64,000 bases of DNA from Bdellovibrionales bacterium (GTDB lineage: Bacteria > Bdellovibrionota > UBA1018), in contig JAFEAP010000012.1 of the NCBI GenBank assembly GCA_018266355.1, positions 1-64,000 of the forward strand, read 5' to 3'. The position numbers and the translations under genes were made by a program. This document shows, piece by piece, positions 18,971 to 27,893 of this stretch (within the stretch, counting starts at the first letter, position 1; every line of letters begins with the position of its first letter). Under the pieces are notes generated by a model. The model did not search any database. It was not told the origin of the DNA and saw only the letters and a list, made by a program, of their open reading frames with translations.

Positions 18971-19552
18971 ATGTTTAGCAGTAAGTTAAAAGGCAGTCGT
19001 GGTTTCAGCGCTCGCGTGAAGAAGGATCTTTCCTCGTATCCTCCCACATCGGGGTCCCACGGAAGGGACGCGAGCCTCCCTCGAAGAAACGAGAGACCCG
19101 CTCGTCCTGAAAATCCGCCGCGGTCGGCGGACGTCGGCGTTCGTCCGGGCGAGTGGTTCGGCCCCCAGGCGGCCGGCCGCCGAAAGTCCGCGCGCCCGTT
19201 CGCCGCGAATCGGCCGCTGGAGGCCCGTCTGAGCGCTTCGCGGGCGCGCGGCGCCTGGCGGCTCGATCGGCCGGGAAATCGGGCCGCGATCCGGAAAATC
19301 CTGAGCCGCGAAGCCGCGCGTTCGGGCGTGAAAGTTTCGCGCGTGGCGATCGAAGCGACGAGCCTGAGTCTCGAGCTCGCGGCGCCCCGGCGGGCGAATC
19401 TCACGCGGTTTTTCCGCGCGGTCGCCGGCCGAATCCCGCGTGCGGTAACGGGCTCCGAGCGCGGGCGACCGCTCCCGTTACGTCGTGCTTCCGCCGAACG
19501 GCGGTTTTGGGACGGGCTTGTCGCGACTCGCTTAGTGGCCGGAAATCTTTAG
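18971..19552 (+). CDS. RAYT-like (IS200/Y1 transposase-family) protein without catalytic motif
   Basis: 193 residues. From about residue 80 the layout follows REP-associated tyrosine transposase-like proteins: LSASRARGAWRLDRPGNRAA, then IRKILSREAARSGVKVSRVA, then a segment where active enzymes have NHxHLL, then LTRFFRAVAGRIPRAVTGSE, RGRP and FWDGLVATRLV. Here the metal-binding HUH is gone (ATSLSLELAA). A short basic region precedes it. It is probably a decayed or repurposed copy; strand transfer is unlikely. It ends 7 bp from the stop of the next, convergent gene. A palindrome-rich candidate RNA lies just upstream, as REPs do next to RAYTs. I assign the family from memory of the pattern. Confidence 0.55.
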   Translation: MFSSKLKGSRGFSARVKKDLSSYPPTSGSHGRDASLPRRNERPARPENPPRSADVGVRPGEWFGPQAAGRRKSARPFAANRPLEARLSASRARGAWRLDRPGNRAAIRKILSREAARSGVKVSRVAIEATSLSLELAAPRRANLTRFFRAVAGRIPRAVTGSERGRPLPLRRASAERRFWDGLVATRLVAGNL

Positions 19553-19559
19553 GCGGTAG

Positions 19560-19850
19560 TCACTGGATTTTCGAGACCTCGACGATCGTTCCGGTCGTTA
19601 AGTCGAACCGGACCCGAATTCGTTTCCCTTCTTTCCGACTCGATTCGAGGATCTCGGAGAATCGACGTGCGTTCGGATCCTTCGCGCTCAGGAAAAGGGG
19701 GCGTTCGGAACCTAGGAAGTCGACTTTCGTCCGACCTTTAACCGTTTCGGTTCGGTCGACGATCTCCCGGCTCTCGGTCAGTAGCGGTCTTTCGGCCGCG
19801 AACGCGGAAAGGGCGAGTAGCGCGGGAAGTGCGGCGGCGAAAAATTTCAT
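19560..19850 (-). CDS. Small exported protein
   Basis: 96 residues. Signal peptide MKFFAAALPALLALSAFAA; mature part ERPLLTESREIVDRTETVKG and a C-terminal half (KRIRVRFDLTTGTIVEVSKI) that looks like a small beta-domain. No Cys, no motif recognised. Its ATG overlaps the stop of the glutaminase-like gene (ATGA), so it is co-translated with it and may be its partner, for instance a pro-domain or inhibitor; that is a guess from position only. Confidence 0.6.
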   Translation of the reverse strand: MKFFAAALPALLALSAFAAERPLLTESREIVDRTETVKGRTKVDFLGSERPLFLSAKDPNARRFSEILESSRKEGKRIRVRFDLTTGTIVEVSKIQ

Positions 19851-20689
19851 TTTGAATCCCTGATTCGGATTAAGTCGGTTTTCATGCGCTGGAGGACGAC
19901 GTCGACTTGGGCGTCGGTTTCGGCCGAGTATCCGGTGGGAACTTGAGTATGGAAGTTTTCTCCGTACTGGAATCGGGAAAGAAGCGAGAGCGAATAGTCG
20001 TAAGCGGGAAAACCGAGTCGGGCCTTACTCTCGTCCCTCGGCATCCGCCTTACGAGGGAACTCTCCCAATACTCGTAATCGGTCGGGAGCTTCGGATTCA
20101 TTCCGGGATCCAGCGCGACGAGAGTCGGCTCCGCGTTCGGGGTTTCGCGGTAATAGACGAGAGGCGCGATATGGTAGTTCCACTCGAAGTCGACGGACTT
20201 GCCCGGAATAGGGCGAGTGCTCGACGTTTTCATCGTGCCCTTTTGGGGTTGAATGAATGCCTGGACGCAATGAATGCCGGCCTTGGCGAGCATCTCGCTC
20301 ATTCGATACGATCGTTGGGCGCACCCGGTCCATTGGTAGTCGAAAACCAACGACGGCTGGTTCACGAGAGCGAAGGCCTTCGCGAGCTCCGGGCCGGTCA
20401 GCACGGAAATCGGCTGAGGGCCGGCGTTGAACGTGCGTGTCGTCAGTTCGGGGTAAGGGAAAGGTGTCGGAGTAGGTGAACGGGGCGGGGCTGGAGGGGG
20501 ATCCTCGGGAATTCCGCCGCATTCCGGGGTCGGCGGGTCGAGGAACTCCGCTCCGTAGGAATTTCCGGAGAGAAACCGGTCGAATGCGAAGCTCTCGAGA
20601 GGAGCAGCTCCGGCGCCCGGAATCGCGGCGGCGCTCGAGCCGGCGGCGACGAAGAGAATCAAGATTCGATCGAGACTCCGCGTCCCCAT
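19847..20689 (-). CDS. Exported protein-glutaminase-like cysteine enzyme
   Basis: 280 residues. Hydrophobic signal at about 8-28 (RILILFVAAGSSAAAIPGA). A Pro-rich linker (about 60-80) leads to a domain with a protein-glutaminase-like Cys-His-Asp triad: Cys123 in QWTGCAQRSYRMSEML, His173 in WNYHIAPLVYY and Asp194 in LVALDPGM. Protein glutaminases deamidate Gln side chains of proteins. GGAG lies just before the ATG at 20689 and TATCCT 6 nt upstream. It is coupled with a 96-residue exported protein downstream. Confidence 0.7.
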   Translation of the reverse strand: MGTRSLDRILILFVAAGSSAAAIPGAGAAPLESFAFDRFLSGNSYGAEFLDPPTPECGGIPEDPPPAPPRSPTPTPFPYPELTTRTFNAGPQPISVLTGPELAKAFALVNQPSLVFDYQWTGCAQRSYRMSEMLAKAGIHCVQAFIQPQKGTMKTSSTRPIPGKSVDFEWNYHIAPLVYYRETPNAEPTLVALDPGMNPKLPTDYEYWESSLVRRMPRDESKARLGFPAYDYSLSLLSRFQYGENFHTQVPTGYSAETDAQVDVVLQRMKTDLIRIRDSK

Positions 20690-20695
20690 TTCTCC

Positions 20696-20701
20696 AGGAT
20701 A
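20696..20701 (-). promoter_or_regulatory. -10 box TATCCT, 6 nt before ATG
   Basis: On the minus strand TTTATCCT, GGAGAA, ATG. The GGAGAA can also serve as a ribosome-binding site if transcription starts further upstream. Confidence 0.4.
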
Positions 20702-20762
20702 AACTGCGGAAAGCTCGAAGGGTAGTCGTCGAAATTTTGACCCCGTTCCTCGCCCTCCGGGA

Positions 20763-21707
20763 TCAGACCATCAGTCCGCCCGAGCGCAGGCGTTTGATCC
20801 GCGAGCGCGTCGCGGTCCATTCGGCTTGGAGCGCTTCCGAAGGGTCTCCGATTTTCGAGACGGCGACGAGGAGCGGGAATTTGCCGCTCGGACGGGGGCG
20901 AACCCATTCCCCGCGTTCGAAGGCGAACGTGTTCACGCCGTCGCGCGGATCGCGCTCGACCTGGAGCGGTCCTTTTTCCGCCTTCGCCTCGAGGAGCGCG
21001 ACGACGTTCGCGATCGCGGAAGCAGGGATCGGGGTTTTCATTTTTTCGGCGTACCGGGTGATCGCGGTAAGGCCGCGGAGAACGTCGTAAAAATAGAAGC
21101 GCGGAAAGCAGAGGAGGCGCCAGTCTTCCTCGTCTTCTTTTTCCTCCGCGTTCGAGGTGGCGAAAAAAGCCTTTCGAAGTTCGCGCTTCAAAAGGTCCCG
21201 CGCGAGTCCGTGAGTGAATTCGACTTCGGCCGCGTTCCGCGGGCCGGACTTCGATTCGACCATGAATTCGAGCGCGGCGACGGTGGCGACGATCGAGCTC
21301 CCCGGATTCTCTTTCTTGTATTGGGCGTCGTCGCAGTTCATCCCCCCACCCGGAACGGTGTGCTTCATCAGCCAACCGCGAACCCAGGGAAGCGCCGCTT
21401 CGACGTCGCATCCGAACCCCTCGAGCGCGGGCAGCATCGTCCCGAGCGCGCAAAAGCAACCGATATGGTGGGCGGGGTGTTTGCCGGGCGGCAGTTCTTC
21501 GGGGAAGAAACAGGGGAGGAAATGAGTGCGCATCGACTCGAGGAGGACCGAGGCGGCCGCCTTCGTCTCCTCCGTCGTTTGCCCGAGTTCGTGGAGGAGG
21601 AGCAGGTGCCACCAGGGCGAATCCCACTTCGGCCAGTAGGGATCACGCATGGCGGAAGCCCAGGCTTCGGAGCTGGAAAGGTATTCGATGGTGTTCTCGA
21701 GAGTCAC
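20763..21707 (-). CDS. Unknown protein, possible alpha/alpha-toroid fold
   Basis: 314 residues from a GTG at 21707. There is no signal peptide. The sequence is helical, with motifs such as [54 protein letters not shown] and [13 protein letters not shown]. These spaced Trp/Gly/His helices resemble the alpha/alpha-toroid of prenyltransferase or terpene-cyclase domains, but I see no DxDD or other catalytic signature. Function not assigned. A TAAACT box lies 6 nt upstream of the GTG. It is divergent from lipA. Confidence 0.55.
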   Translation of the reverse strand: MTLENTIEYLSSSEAWASAMRDPYWPKWDSPWWHLLLLHELGQTTEETKAAASVLLESMRTHFLPCFFPEELPPGKHPAHHIGCFCALGTMLPALEGFGCDVEAALPWVRGWLMKHTVPGGGMNCDDAQYKKENPGSSIVATVAALEFMVESKSGPRNAAEVEFTHGLARDLLKRELRKAFFATSNAEEKEDEEDWRLLCFPRFYFYDVLRGLTAITRYAEKMKTPIPASAIANVVALLEAKAEKGPLQVERDPRDGVNTFAFERGEWVRPRPSGKFPLLVAVSKIGDPSEALQAEWTATRSRIKRLRSGGLMV

Positions 21708-21713
21708 TCGACG

Positions 21714-21719
21714 AGTTTA
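21714..21719 (-). promoter_or_regulatory. -10 box TAAACT, 6 nt before GTG
   Basis: On the minus strand GGTTAAACT, CGTCGA, GTG (21707). No -35 is recognised. Confidence 0.4.
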
Positions 21720-21794
21720 ACCGCCGCCGGAAGGATTTCGCACGCGTGACGCGGCGCATTTTAAGCCCTTTTACACCGCAGGAGGACGTTACCG

Positions 21795-21823
21795 GATTGA
21801 ATCTCGACGCGCGCGGACCTATA
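21795..21823 (+). promoter_or_regulatory. Sigma70-type promoter for lipA
   Basis: TTGAAT (21795-21800), exactly 17 bp, TATACC (21818-21823). Transcription would begin within about 6 nt of the ATG at 21836. This supports that start over the upstream in-frame GTG at 21746. Confidence 0.55.
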
Positions 21824-21835
21824 CCTAAGTCGCCC

Positions 21836-22870
21836 ATGGCGATTTTCCGAGAACTCCCGGTTCTTACCCCTTACGACGTCGCACCGGAGGACGAAGCGCG
21901 CCCGATCAATCCCGCGCGCGCCCGCGAGATCCTGAACGCGCGGAAGCCCGACTGGCTGCGCATCCGTCCGCCCGGCGGCGAGAACTACACGAACATCAAG
22001 TCGATGCTCCGCGAACGGAAACTCCATACCGTCTGCGAAGAAGCCCACTGTCCGAACGTCGCCGAATGTTGGGCCGGCGGAACCGCGACGTTCATGATCG
22101 GCGGCGACACCTGCACGCGCGCCTGCCGCTTCTGCGCGATCAAGACCGCGCGTCGCCCGCCTCCGCTCGATCCGAACGAGCCGAAGCACGTCGCCGAGTC
22201 GGTGGCGACCCTCGGGCTGAAATACGTCGTCCTCACTTCCGTCGATCGCGACGACATGAAGGACGGAGGCGCGAATCATTTCGCGGAGACGATCCGCGGG
22301 ATCAAACGCCTGAACCCGAACATCATCGTCGAAGCGCTCGTCCCGGATTTCCAAGGCGACGTCGACGCCGTCCGGATCATCGTCGAGAGCGGCCTCGACG
22401 TGTACGCCCATAACGTCGAAACGACGAAGCGGCTCCAATACCGCGTCCGCGATCCGCGCGCGGGATACCTTCAGTCCCTTTCCACCCTCCGCGCCGCGAA
22501 GAACATCGCCGCCGAGATCGGCCGTCCGCTCTTCACGAAGACTTCGATCATGATGGGGCTCGGCGAGACGAAAGAAGAACTCCGCGAGGCGTTCGGCGAT
22601 CTTCGCACCTTCGACGTCGACGTTCTCACGCTCGGGCAGTACCTGCGGCCTTCGATGAACCACCTTCCGGTCGAGAGTTTCTATACTCCGGAGGAGTACG
22701 CGGAACTCGGTCGCGAAGCCGAAAGCCACGGCTTCCTCTACGTCGCGAGCGGGCCGATGGTCCGTTCGAGCTACAAAGCCGGCGAATTCTTCATCCAGGG
22801 CGTGATCGAAAAACGGCGCGCCTCCGAATCCCTTAAAAACCAAACGAACAACGTAGTCCCACACGCATAA
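21836..22870 (+). CDS. lipA: Lipoyl synthase
   Basis: 344 residues. This radical-SAM enzyme inserts two sulfurs into protein-bound octanoyl groups. Both cluster motifs are present: the auxiliary-cluster Cys67, 72 and 78 ([12 protein letters not shown]) and the radical-SAM Cys93, 97 and 100 (CTRACRFC). Further family marks are [55 protein letters not shown] and the C-terminal [14 protein letters not shown]. The frame is open to 21746 (GTG), but a promoter sits between. It is first in a block with E2, lpd and lipB; the E2 gene follows after 11 bp. Confidence 0.95.
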   Translation: MAIFRELPVLTPYDVAPEDEARPINPARAREILNARKPDWLRIRPPGGENYTNIKSMLRERKLHTVCEEAHCPNVAECWAGGTATFMIGGDTCTRACRFCAIKTARRPPPLDPNEPKHVAESVATLGLKYVVLTSVDRDDMKDGGANHFAETIRGIKRLNPNIIVEALVPDFQGDVDAVRIIVESGLDVYAHNVETTKRLQYRVRDPRAGYLQSLSTLRAAKNIAAEIGRPLFTKTSIMMGLGETKEELREAFGDLRTFDVDVLTLGQYLRPSMNHLPVESFYTPEEYAELGREAESHGFLYVASGPMVRSSYKAGEFFIQGVIEKRRASESLKNQTNNVVPHA

Positions 22871-22881
22871 AGGAAAACACC

Positions 22882-24174
22882 ATGGAACTGAAACTCCCTG
22901 AACTCGGCGAAGGCGTCCACGAAGGCGAACTCATCAAGTGGAACGTGAAAGTGGGCGACACCGTGAAGGAAGACCAAGTCCTCGCGGAAATCATGACCGA
23001 TAAGGCCACCGTCGAGCTTCCTTCGCACATCGCGGGGAAGGTCACCGAAGTCCTGGTGAAAGAAGGCGAGACCGTTCACGTGAACCAAGTCCTGCTGCGC
23101 TTCGAAGGCGCGGGCGGCGCGAAGACCGCGGCCGCTCCGGCGAAAACCGAAGCGCCGAAATCCGCCCCGACGCCGGCGGCGATGAGCGCTAAACCGTCCA
23201 GTTCCGCCGCGGGCGGAACCTCCGCGCCGACGACGATGCTCTCCATCGGCGGGAACGTCACGGCCGCTCCGGCCGCGCGCCAGTTCGCGCGCGAAAGCGG
23301 AGTCGACATCGCCCAAGTCCGCGGCACCGGTCCGGACGGACGCGTGATGAAGGAAGACATCGAGAAGTTCGTGAGCGGGGGAGCCGGCGCGACGAAGGCG
23401 GGAGCGCCGACTTTTACGTCGGGCTACGCGGCCCGCGCGGCGACGAAAGCTCCGGCCGAGCTCGAGACCCGCATCCCGTTCCGCGGCCTCCGCAAGAAGA
23501 TCTCCGAGAAGATGCACCTCTCGAAGTCGACGGCCGCTCACTTCACGTACGTCGAAGAATGCGACGCCACGAACCTCGTCGAGCTCCGCGCGAAGGCGAA
23601 GGAGATCGGCGCCGCCCACGGCGTGAAGGTGACCTACCTCCCGTTCATCATGAAGGCGATGGTCGCCGCGCTGAAGAAGTATCCGATCCTGAACTCGGAA
23701 CTGCGCGAAGACGAAGGCGTCATCATCCAGAAGAACTACTATAACATCGCGCTCTCCGTGCAGACGGACGACGGCCTGATGGCCCCGGTGGTGAAGGACG
23801 TCGGGAATAAGACGATCCTCGAGCTCGCCGCGGACATCGAGGACCTCGCGAATCGCGCCCGCACGAAGAAGCTCACGAACGAAGACAACCACGGCGGCAC
23901 GATCACGCTCACGAACGCGGGAACGATCGGCGGCCTCTTCGCCACTCCGGTGATCAACTACCCGGAAGTCGCGATCCTCGGCTTCAACAAGATCGACCGC
24001 AAACCCGTCGTGAAGAAGATCAACGGCAAGGAAGAGATCGTCATCCGCGATTGGACGCTCTTCTCGCTCTCGCTCGATCACCGCATCGTCGACGGCGCGA
24101 TCGGCGCGGAATTCACGAAGCTCTTCATCAGCTATATCGAGAACCCGGCGCTCCTCATTATGGATAGTCTCTGA
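22882..24174 (+). CDS. Dihydrolipoamide acyltransferase (E2) of a 2-oxoacid dehydrogenase
   Basis: 430 residues. An N-terminal lipoyl domain with the acceptor Lys41 in MTDKATVELPS, an Ala/Pro-rich linker (about 80-125), a peripheral-subunit-binding domain (PAARQFARESGVDIAQVRGT then GPDGRV) and a catalytic acyltransferase domain ending in SLSLDHRIVDGA with the active-site His. It carries acyl groups from E1 to CoA and is lipoylated by the neighbouring lipA/lipB products. Pyruvate and branched-chain specificity cannot be separated by eye; the single lipoyl domain and SHIAGKV pattern suit either. E1 genes are not in the window. AAAGGA lies 8 nt before the ATG. Confidence 0.92.
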   Translation: MELKLPELGEGVHEGELIKWNVKVGDTVKEDQVLAEIMTDKATVELPSHIAGKVTEVLVKEGETVHVNQVLLRFEGAGGAKTAAAPAKTEAPKSAPTPAAMSAKPSSSAAGGTSAPTTMLSIGGNVTAAPAARQFARESGVDIAQVRGTGPDGRVMKEDIEKFVSGGAGATKAGAPTFTSGYAARAATKAPAELETRIPFRGLRKKISEKMHLSKSTAAHFTYVEECDATNLVELRAKAKEIGAAHGVKVTYLPFIMKAMVAALKKYPILNSELREDEGVIIQKNYYNIALSVQTDDGLMAPVVKDVGNKTILELAADIEDLANRARTKKLTNEDNHGGTITLTNAGTIGGLFATPVINYPEVAILGFNKIDRKPVVKKINGKEEIVIRDWTLFSLSLDHRIVDGAIGAEFTKLFISYIENPALLIMDSL

Positions 24175-24282
24175 TCGCCGGCCGGATCGATTCGATTCCG
24201 GCTCTGAACTGAACCGTCCTTGGCCTCATTCCTGACCTGAACTGCCTCTGCGTCCGCTTCCGCGGACTGAAATGGACCCCAC

Positions 24283-25713
24283 ATGGCTACGAAACAAGCT
24301 GATGTCATCGTTCTAGGAGCCGGCCCCGCCGGCTACGTCTGCGCTATCCGCCTCGCCCAACTCGGTAAGAAGGTCACCGTCGTCGACCGCGCCGAAGTCG
24401 GCGGCGTGTGCTTGAACCGCGGATGCATTCCCTCGAAAGCCCTGATCTACGCGGGCACGCTCTTCGAGAAGCTCCACCACGCCGAGGAGATGGGCATCAC
24501 CGTGAAGGGCGCGTCCCTCGACATGAAGAAACTCGTCGCGTGGAAGGAAACCGTCGTGAAGAAACTCACCGGCGGCGTCGCGGGACTCCTGAAGGCGAAC
24601 GGTTGCGAGTTCATCGCGGGCGACGCGAAGTTCACCGGTCCGAAGACGATGGAGGTGAAGACGAAGTCGGGCACCGACACGCTCACGTTCAATACCTGCG
24701 TCGTCGCGACGGGCTCCCGTCCGGCTCGGCTCCCGGGCTTCGAGATCGACCACGAGGTCGTCCTCGACTCGACGAGCGCGCTTTCCCAGGACGAGCAGCC
24801 GGAGACGATGCTTTGTATCGGCGGCGGCTACATCGGCCTCGAACTCGGCACGTTCTATGCGAAGATCGGGACGAAGGTCACCGTCGTCGAAGCCGGCCCG
24901 GGTCTCCTCGGCGGCGTCGATCCTGAACTCTCGGCCGTCGTGAAGAAGGGCCTCGAGAAGCGCGGAGTGGAACTCAAGATCGGCGTCGGCGTGAAGTCGA
25001 TGACGAAGACGAAAAAGGGCGCCGAAGTCACCTTCGCCGACGGAAAGAAAGGCACCTACGAGAAGGTCCTCGTCACCATCGGCCGCACCCCGAACTCGGA
25101 CGGCATCGGTCTCGAGAAGACCGGCGCGAAGATCGACGCGAAGGGTTTCCTCGTCGTCGACGCCGCCCGGAAGACGAACGTGCCGTCCCTTTACGCGATC
25201 GGCGATATCGCCGGCCAACCGCTCCTCGCCCATAAGGGATCGAAGGAAGGCATCGTCGCCGCCGAAGCGATCGCGGGCAAGAAGACCGTTTACGACGTCC
25301 TCGGTATGCCGGCGGTGATCTTCACCGATCCGGAAATCGCGACGGTCGGACTGACCGAAGCCGAAGCGAAGGCGAAGGGCTTCACCGTCCAAGTCGGAAA
25401 ATTCCCGTTCGCAGCGAACGGCCGAGCGCTTTCCGTCTCCGAGCCGGACGGCTTCGTTAAGATGATCGGCGACGCGAAGACGGGCCGCCTCCTCGGCGTG
25501 CACATCGTCGGCGCGGAGGCCTCGAACCTCATCGCCGAAGCGACGCTCGCGATCGAGATGGGCGCGCAGGTCGAAGACCTCGCGCTCACCGTGCACGCGC
25601 ACCCGACGCTGCCGGAAACTCTGATGGAAGCGGCCGAGGCCACCCTCGGGCACGCGATCCACATCTTCCAGCGGAAGGCCTCGCCTTCGGCCGGAGCTTC
25701 CGCGCACGCCTGA
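24283..25713 (+). CDS. lpd: Dihydrolipoamide dehydrogenase (E3)
   Basis: 476 residues. FAD-binding GAGPAGYVCAIRLAQLG at the N-terminus, redox-active Cys43/Cys48 in GGVCLNRGCIPSKAL, NAD-binding IGGGYIGLELG, second FAD motif SLYAIGDIAG and the active-site His-Glu pair in HAHPTLPETLMEA. It reoxidises the dihydrolipoyl group of E2 with NAD+. The 108 bp before it hold a GCCGGA...TCCGGC hairpin at about 24183-24202 and no obvious promoter, so it is probably transcribed with lipA and E2. Confidence 0.95.
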   Translation: MATKQADVIVLGAGPAGYVCAIRLAQLGKKVTVVDRAEVGGVCLNRGCIPSKALIYAGTLFEKLHHAEEMGITVKGASLDMKKLVAWKETVVKKLTGGVAGLLKANGCEFIAGDAKFTGPKTMEVKTKSGTDTLTFNTCVVATGSRPARLPGFEIDHEVVLDSTSALSQDEQPETMLCIGGGYIGLELGTFYAKIGTKVTVVEAGPGLLGGVDPELSAVVKKGLEKRGVELKIGVGVKSMTKTKKGAEVTFADGKKGTYEKVLVTIGRTPNSDGIGLEKTGAKIDAKGFLVVDAARKTNVPSLYAIGDIAGQPLLAHKGSKEGIVAAEAIAGKKTVYDVLGMPAVIFTDPEIATVGLTEAEAKAKGFTVQVGKFPFAANGRALSVSEPDGFVKMIGDAKTGRLLGVHIVGAEASNLIAEATLAIEMGAQVEDLALTVHAHPTLPETLMEAAEATLGHAIHIFQRKASPSAGASAHA

Positions 25714-25735
25714 TCGGCGGCGCGCGCGAACCGTC

Positions 25736-26518
25736 GTGAAAGCGGGAAGTCTCGCATTCGAGAGCCTACGCGCGGACGGCGCCCGGCTCGTCGCCTACGC
25801 GCGCGCTTGGGAGTACCAAAAGACGCTCGTCGAACGGCGGGCGCGTGACGAGATTCCCGATACGTTCCTCTTCGTCGAGCATCCGCCGACGGTGACCCGC
25901 GGCCGCGGGCTTCAGCGCGCGCCGGGCGAATCGGACGCTTCGCGATCGGCTCCGCTCGGACCGCTTCCCGCGGGCACGGAGTATTTCGAGATCGAGAGGG
26001 GAGGGGATCTCACCTGGCACGGCCCCGGTCAGCTCGTCGTCTATCCGATCGTGAAGCTCGACGGGACGGGCTTCGGCGCGGACCACGACGTGACGGGGTA
26101 CCTCCGTCGACTCGAAACCGTTTTCGGCGCATGGTTCGCCGAATACGGACTCGTCACCGAGTCGCGCGAGAACGCGACCGGGATCTGGGTCGTCGGCGCG
26201 AAATCGGGCGGTCCGTCGGCCCGGAAGATCGCCTCGATCGGCATCGCGGTCCGGAAGTGGGTGACCTATCACGGGATCGGACTGAACCTCGCGAACGAGG
26301 ACTCGGGTTTTCGCGCGATCGTTCCCTGCGGATTCGACCCCGAGGTGATGACGACGCTCGCGCGCGAGAACCCGGCGTTCGCCGCCGAGGAATGGTCGCT
26401 CGAAGCCCGAGTCCGAGTCGAATATCGACTCGCCGAACGGATCGCGCGGTCGGCCCCGCAGCGGATTGCGTCGGAATCCGTCTCGGTTTCCGTGCACGAC
26501 GTCGGATCGGCGAATTGA
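25736..26518 (+). CDS. lipB: Octanoyl-[ACP]:protein octanoyltransferase
   Basis: 260 residues from a GTG at 25736. LipB moves octanoate from ACP to the lipoyl domain. Signatures: RGGDLTWHGPGQLVVYPI (88-105), catalytic Lys164 in ARKIASIGIAVRKWVTYHG and catalytic Cys198 in IVPCGF. A less conserved insert (about 58-80, GLQRAPGESDASRSAPLGPL) and a polar C-terminal tail are longer than in E. coli LipB. It starts 22 bp after lpd, completing a lipA-E2-lpd-lipB order. Confidence 0.92.
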   Translation: MKAGSLAFESLRADGARLVAYARAWEYQKTLVERRARDEIPDTFLFVEHPPTVTRGRGLQRAPGESDASRSAPLGPLPAGTEYFEIERGGDLTWHGPGQLVVYPIVKLDGTGFGADHDVTGYLRRLETVFGAWFAEYGLVTESRENATGIWVVGAKSGGPSARKIASIGIAVRKWVTYHGIGLNLANEDSGFRAIVPCGFDPEVMTTLARENPAFAAEEWSLEARVRVEYRLAERIARSAPQRIASESVSVSVHDVGSAN

Positions 26519-26549
26519 CAGCCCGAGCTTCCCCTCTAACAATAGAGGC

Positions 26550-27770
26550 ATGCTGAAGACCCTCCCGCTCGTCCTGTTGGTCGCCGCCGTTCCCGCTTTC
26601 GCCGCCGATCCGACGCCCATGGGCGATGCCCCGAGGGCCGAGGCCGTCGCACCGATCCCCACCGAATCCCCGACGACCGCGGTCCCGGTCACCGAACAGA
26701 ACACCGTCGTCGGTCCGACCGACGATCGAAGCCTCCTCGGATTCGACCCGGCGGAACGCCTTTGGATCTACTTCGGTCTCGACGGCGGTTACACGAGCGT
26801 GCGTCCGTCGTCCGGTTCGCGCGAGTCCGACCGCGACGGCTACGCGATCCACTTGAAGGCGCTGCTCTCGAAGTACACCCGGAACTGGGTCGGCGATCTC
26901 GGGATCGGCTACGCGCACCACATGGCGTCCGGCGACGACCAATACAGCCCGCTCGCGAACGCGACGGTGAGGGTGAAGACCCGGGCCGGTTTCGTCGAGT
27001 TCTCGCCGCGCTATCGCTTCGACGTCCATAATCAGCTCGGCCTCGTCTTCAACGGCTTCTTCGGCACCGACGTCGCTTTCGACGAGTCGACGAGCGATCC
27101 GAACACGAGCTTCGCCCTCGCGGGCGGAGCTCGCTACGACTGGGAAACTTCGCCGGCCGAGGATCACCGGTGGCGCTTCGGTCTCCAGGTGCTTCACGAC
27201 CTGACGATCTCGAATCGCGGCATCTGGTGGATCATGGCCGACGTCCAGTTCGGCATCCCGCTCGTTTCCGACGGAAAGCCCGAGCCCGCTCCGGCGCCCG
27301 CGCCGTCGCCGGTCGCGGAGGCACCGAAGCGCCCGGTCGCGCCGAAGTTCGCCGAAGTGACGCCGGAAAAGGCGGTGAAGATCTATCTCGGCGAAGCGGT
27401 GCTCCGGTTCAAGACCGCGAGCTCGGAACTGCGTCCGTCCTCCCGGCAGATCCTCGAAAAGGTCGCGAAGTACCTGAACAAAGCGCCGGACGCCTGGCAG
27501 AAAATGCGCGTCGAGGGCCACGCCGACAAACGCGGGAAGCTCGACTACAACATGCGGCTTTCGAAGAAGCGCGCGGAGCGCGTGAAGACCGAGCTCGCGA
27601 AGCTCGGCGTCCCGAAGGCGAAGCTCGCGGCGGAAGGGTTCGGGCCGACGCGTCCGATCGATCCGGCGGACGATCTCGAGGCGTACGCTTTGAATCGCCG
27701 GGTCGAACTTTGGATCGACGGGGTCGCGAACCCCGACGTCCTCGTGCGGGACCTGAACGAGTTGAAGTAA
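26550..27770 (+). CDS. OmpA-family outer-membrane protein
   Basis: 406 residues from the ATG at 26550; the longer frame upstream overlaps lipB and is less likely. Signal peptide MLKTLPLVLLVAAVPAFAA. Residues about 70-240 are alternating hydrophobic strands rich in aromatics (a probable 8-strand barrel). A Pro/Ala linker (EPAPAPAPSPVAEAPKRPV) leads to a C-terminal OmpA-like peptidoglycan-binding domain (LRFKTASSELRPSSRQILEK, then MRVEGHADKRGKLDYNMRLS, then RAERV and NRRVEL). It would link outer membrane and cell wall. A small inverted repeat (CCTCT...AGAGG) lies just before the ATG. Confidence 0.88.
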   Translation: MLKTLPLVLLVAAVPAFAADPTPMGDAPRAEAVAPIPTESPTTAVPVTEQNTVVGPTDDRSLLGFDPAERLWIYFGLDGGYTSVRPSSGSRESDRDGYAIHLKALLSKYTRNWVGDLGIGYAHHMASGDDQYSPLANATVRVKTRAGFVEFSPRYRFDVHNQLGLVFNGFFGTDVAFDESTSDPNTSFALAGGARYDWETSPAEDHRWRFGLQVLHDLTISNRGIWWIMADVQFGIPLVSDGKPEPAPAPAPSPVAEAPKRPVAPKFAEVTPEKAVKIYLGEAVLRFKTASSELRPSSRQILEKVAKYLNKAPDAWQKMRVEGHADKRGKLDYNMRLSKKRAERVKTELAKLGVPKAKLAAEGFGPTRPIDPADDLEAYALNRRVELWIDGVANPDVLVRDLNELK

Positions 27771-27893
27771 CGGACGTCAGCGGGTTGGCGCTTTCCATCG
27801 TTTTTCCCCGTTCGCACATGATTTCGTCCCGGCATTCGCTAAGCTTTACCTAAGCAGTTCCATCTCTAACCGGTCTAGGAAGGCAGGGTTCTC

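Noticed and set aside
18693..18989. 98-codon plus-strand frame across the candidate RNA
   Set aside because: It runs through a strong terminator and a promoter, has no ribosome-binding site and no protein-like composition.
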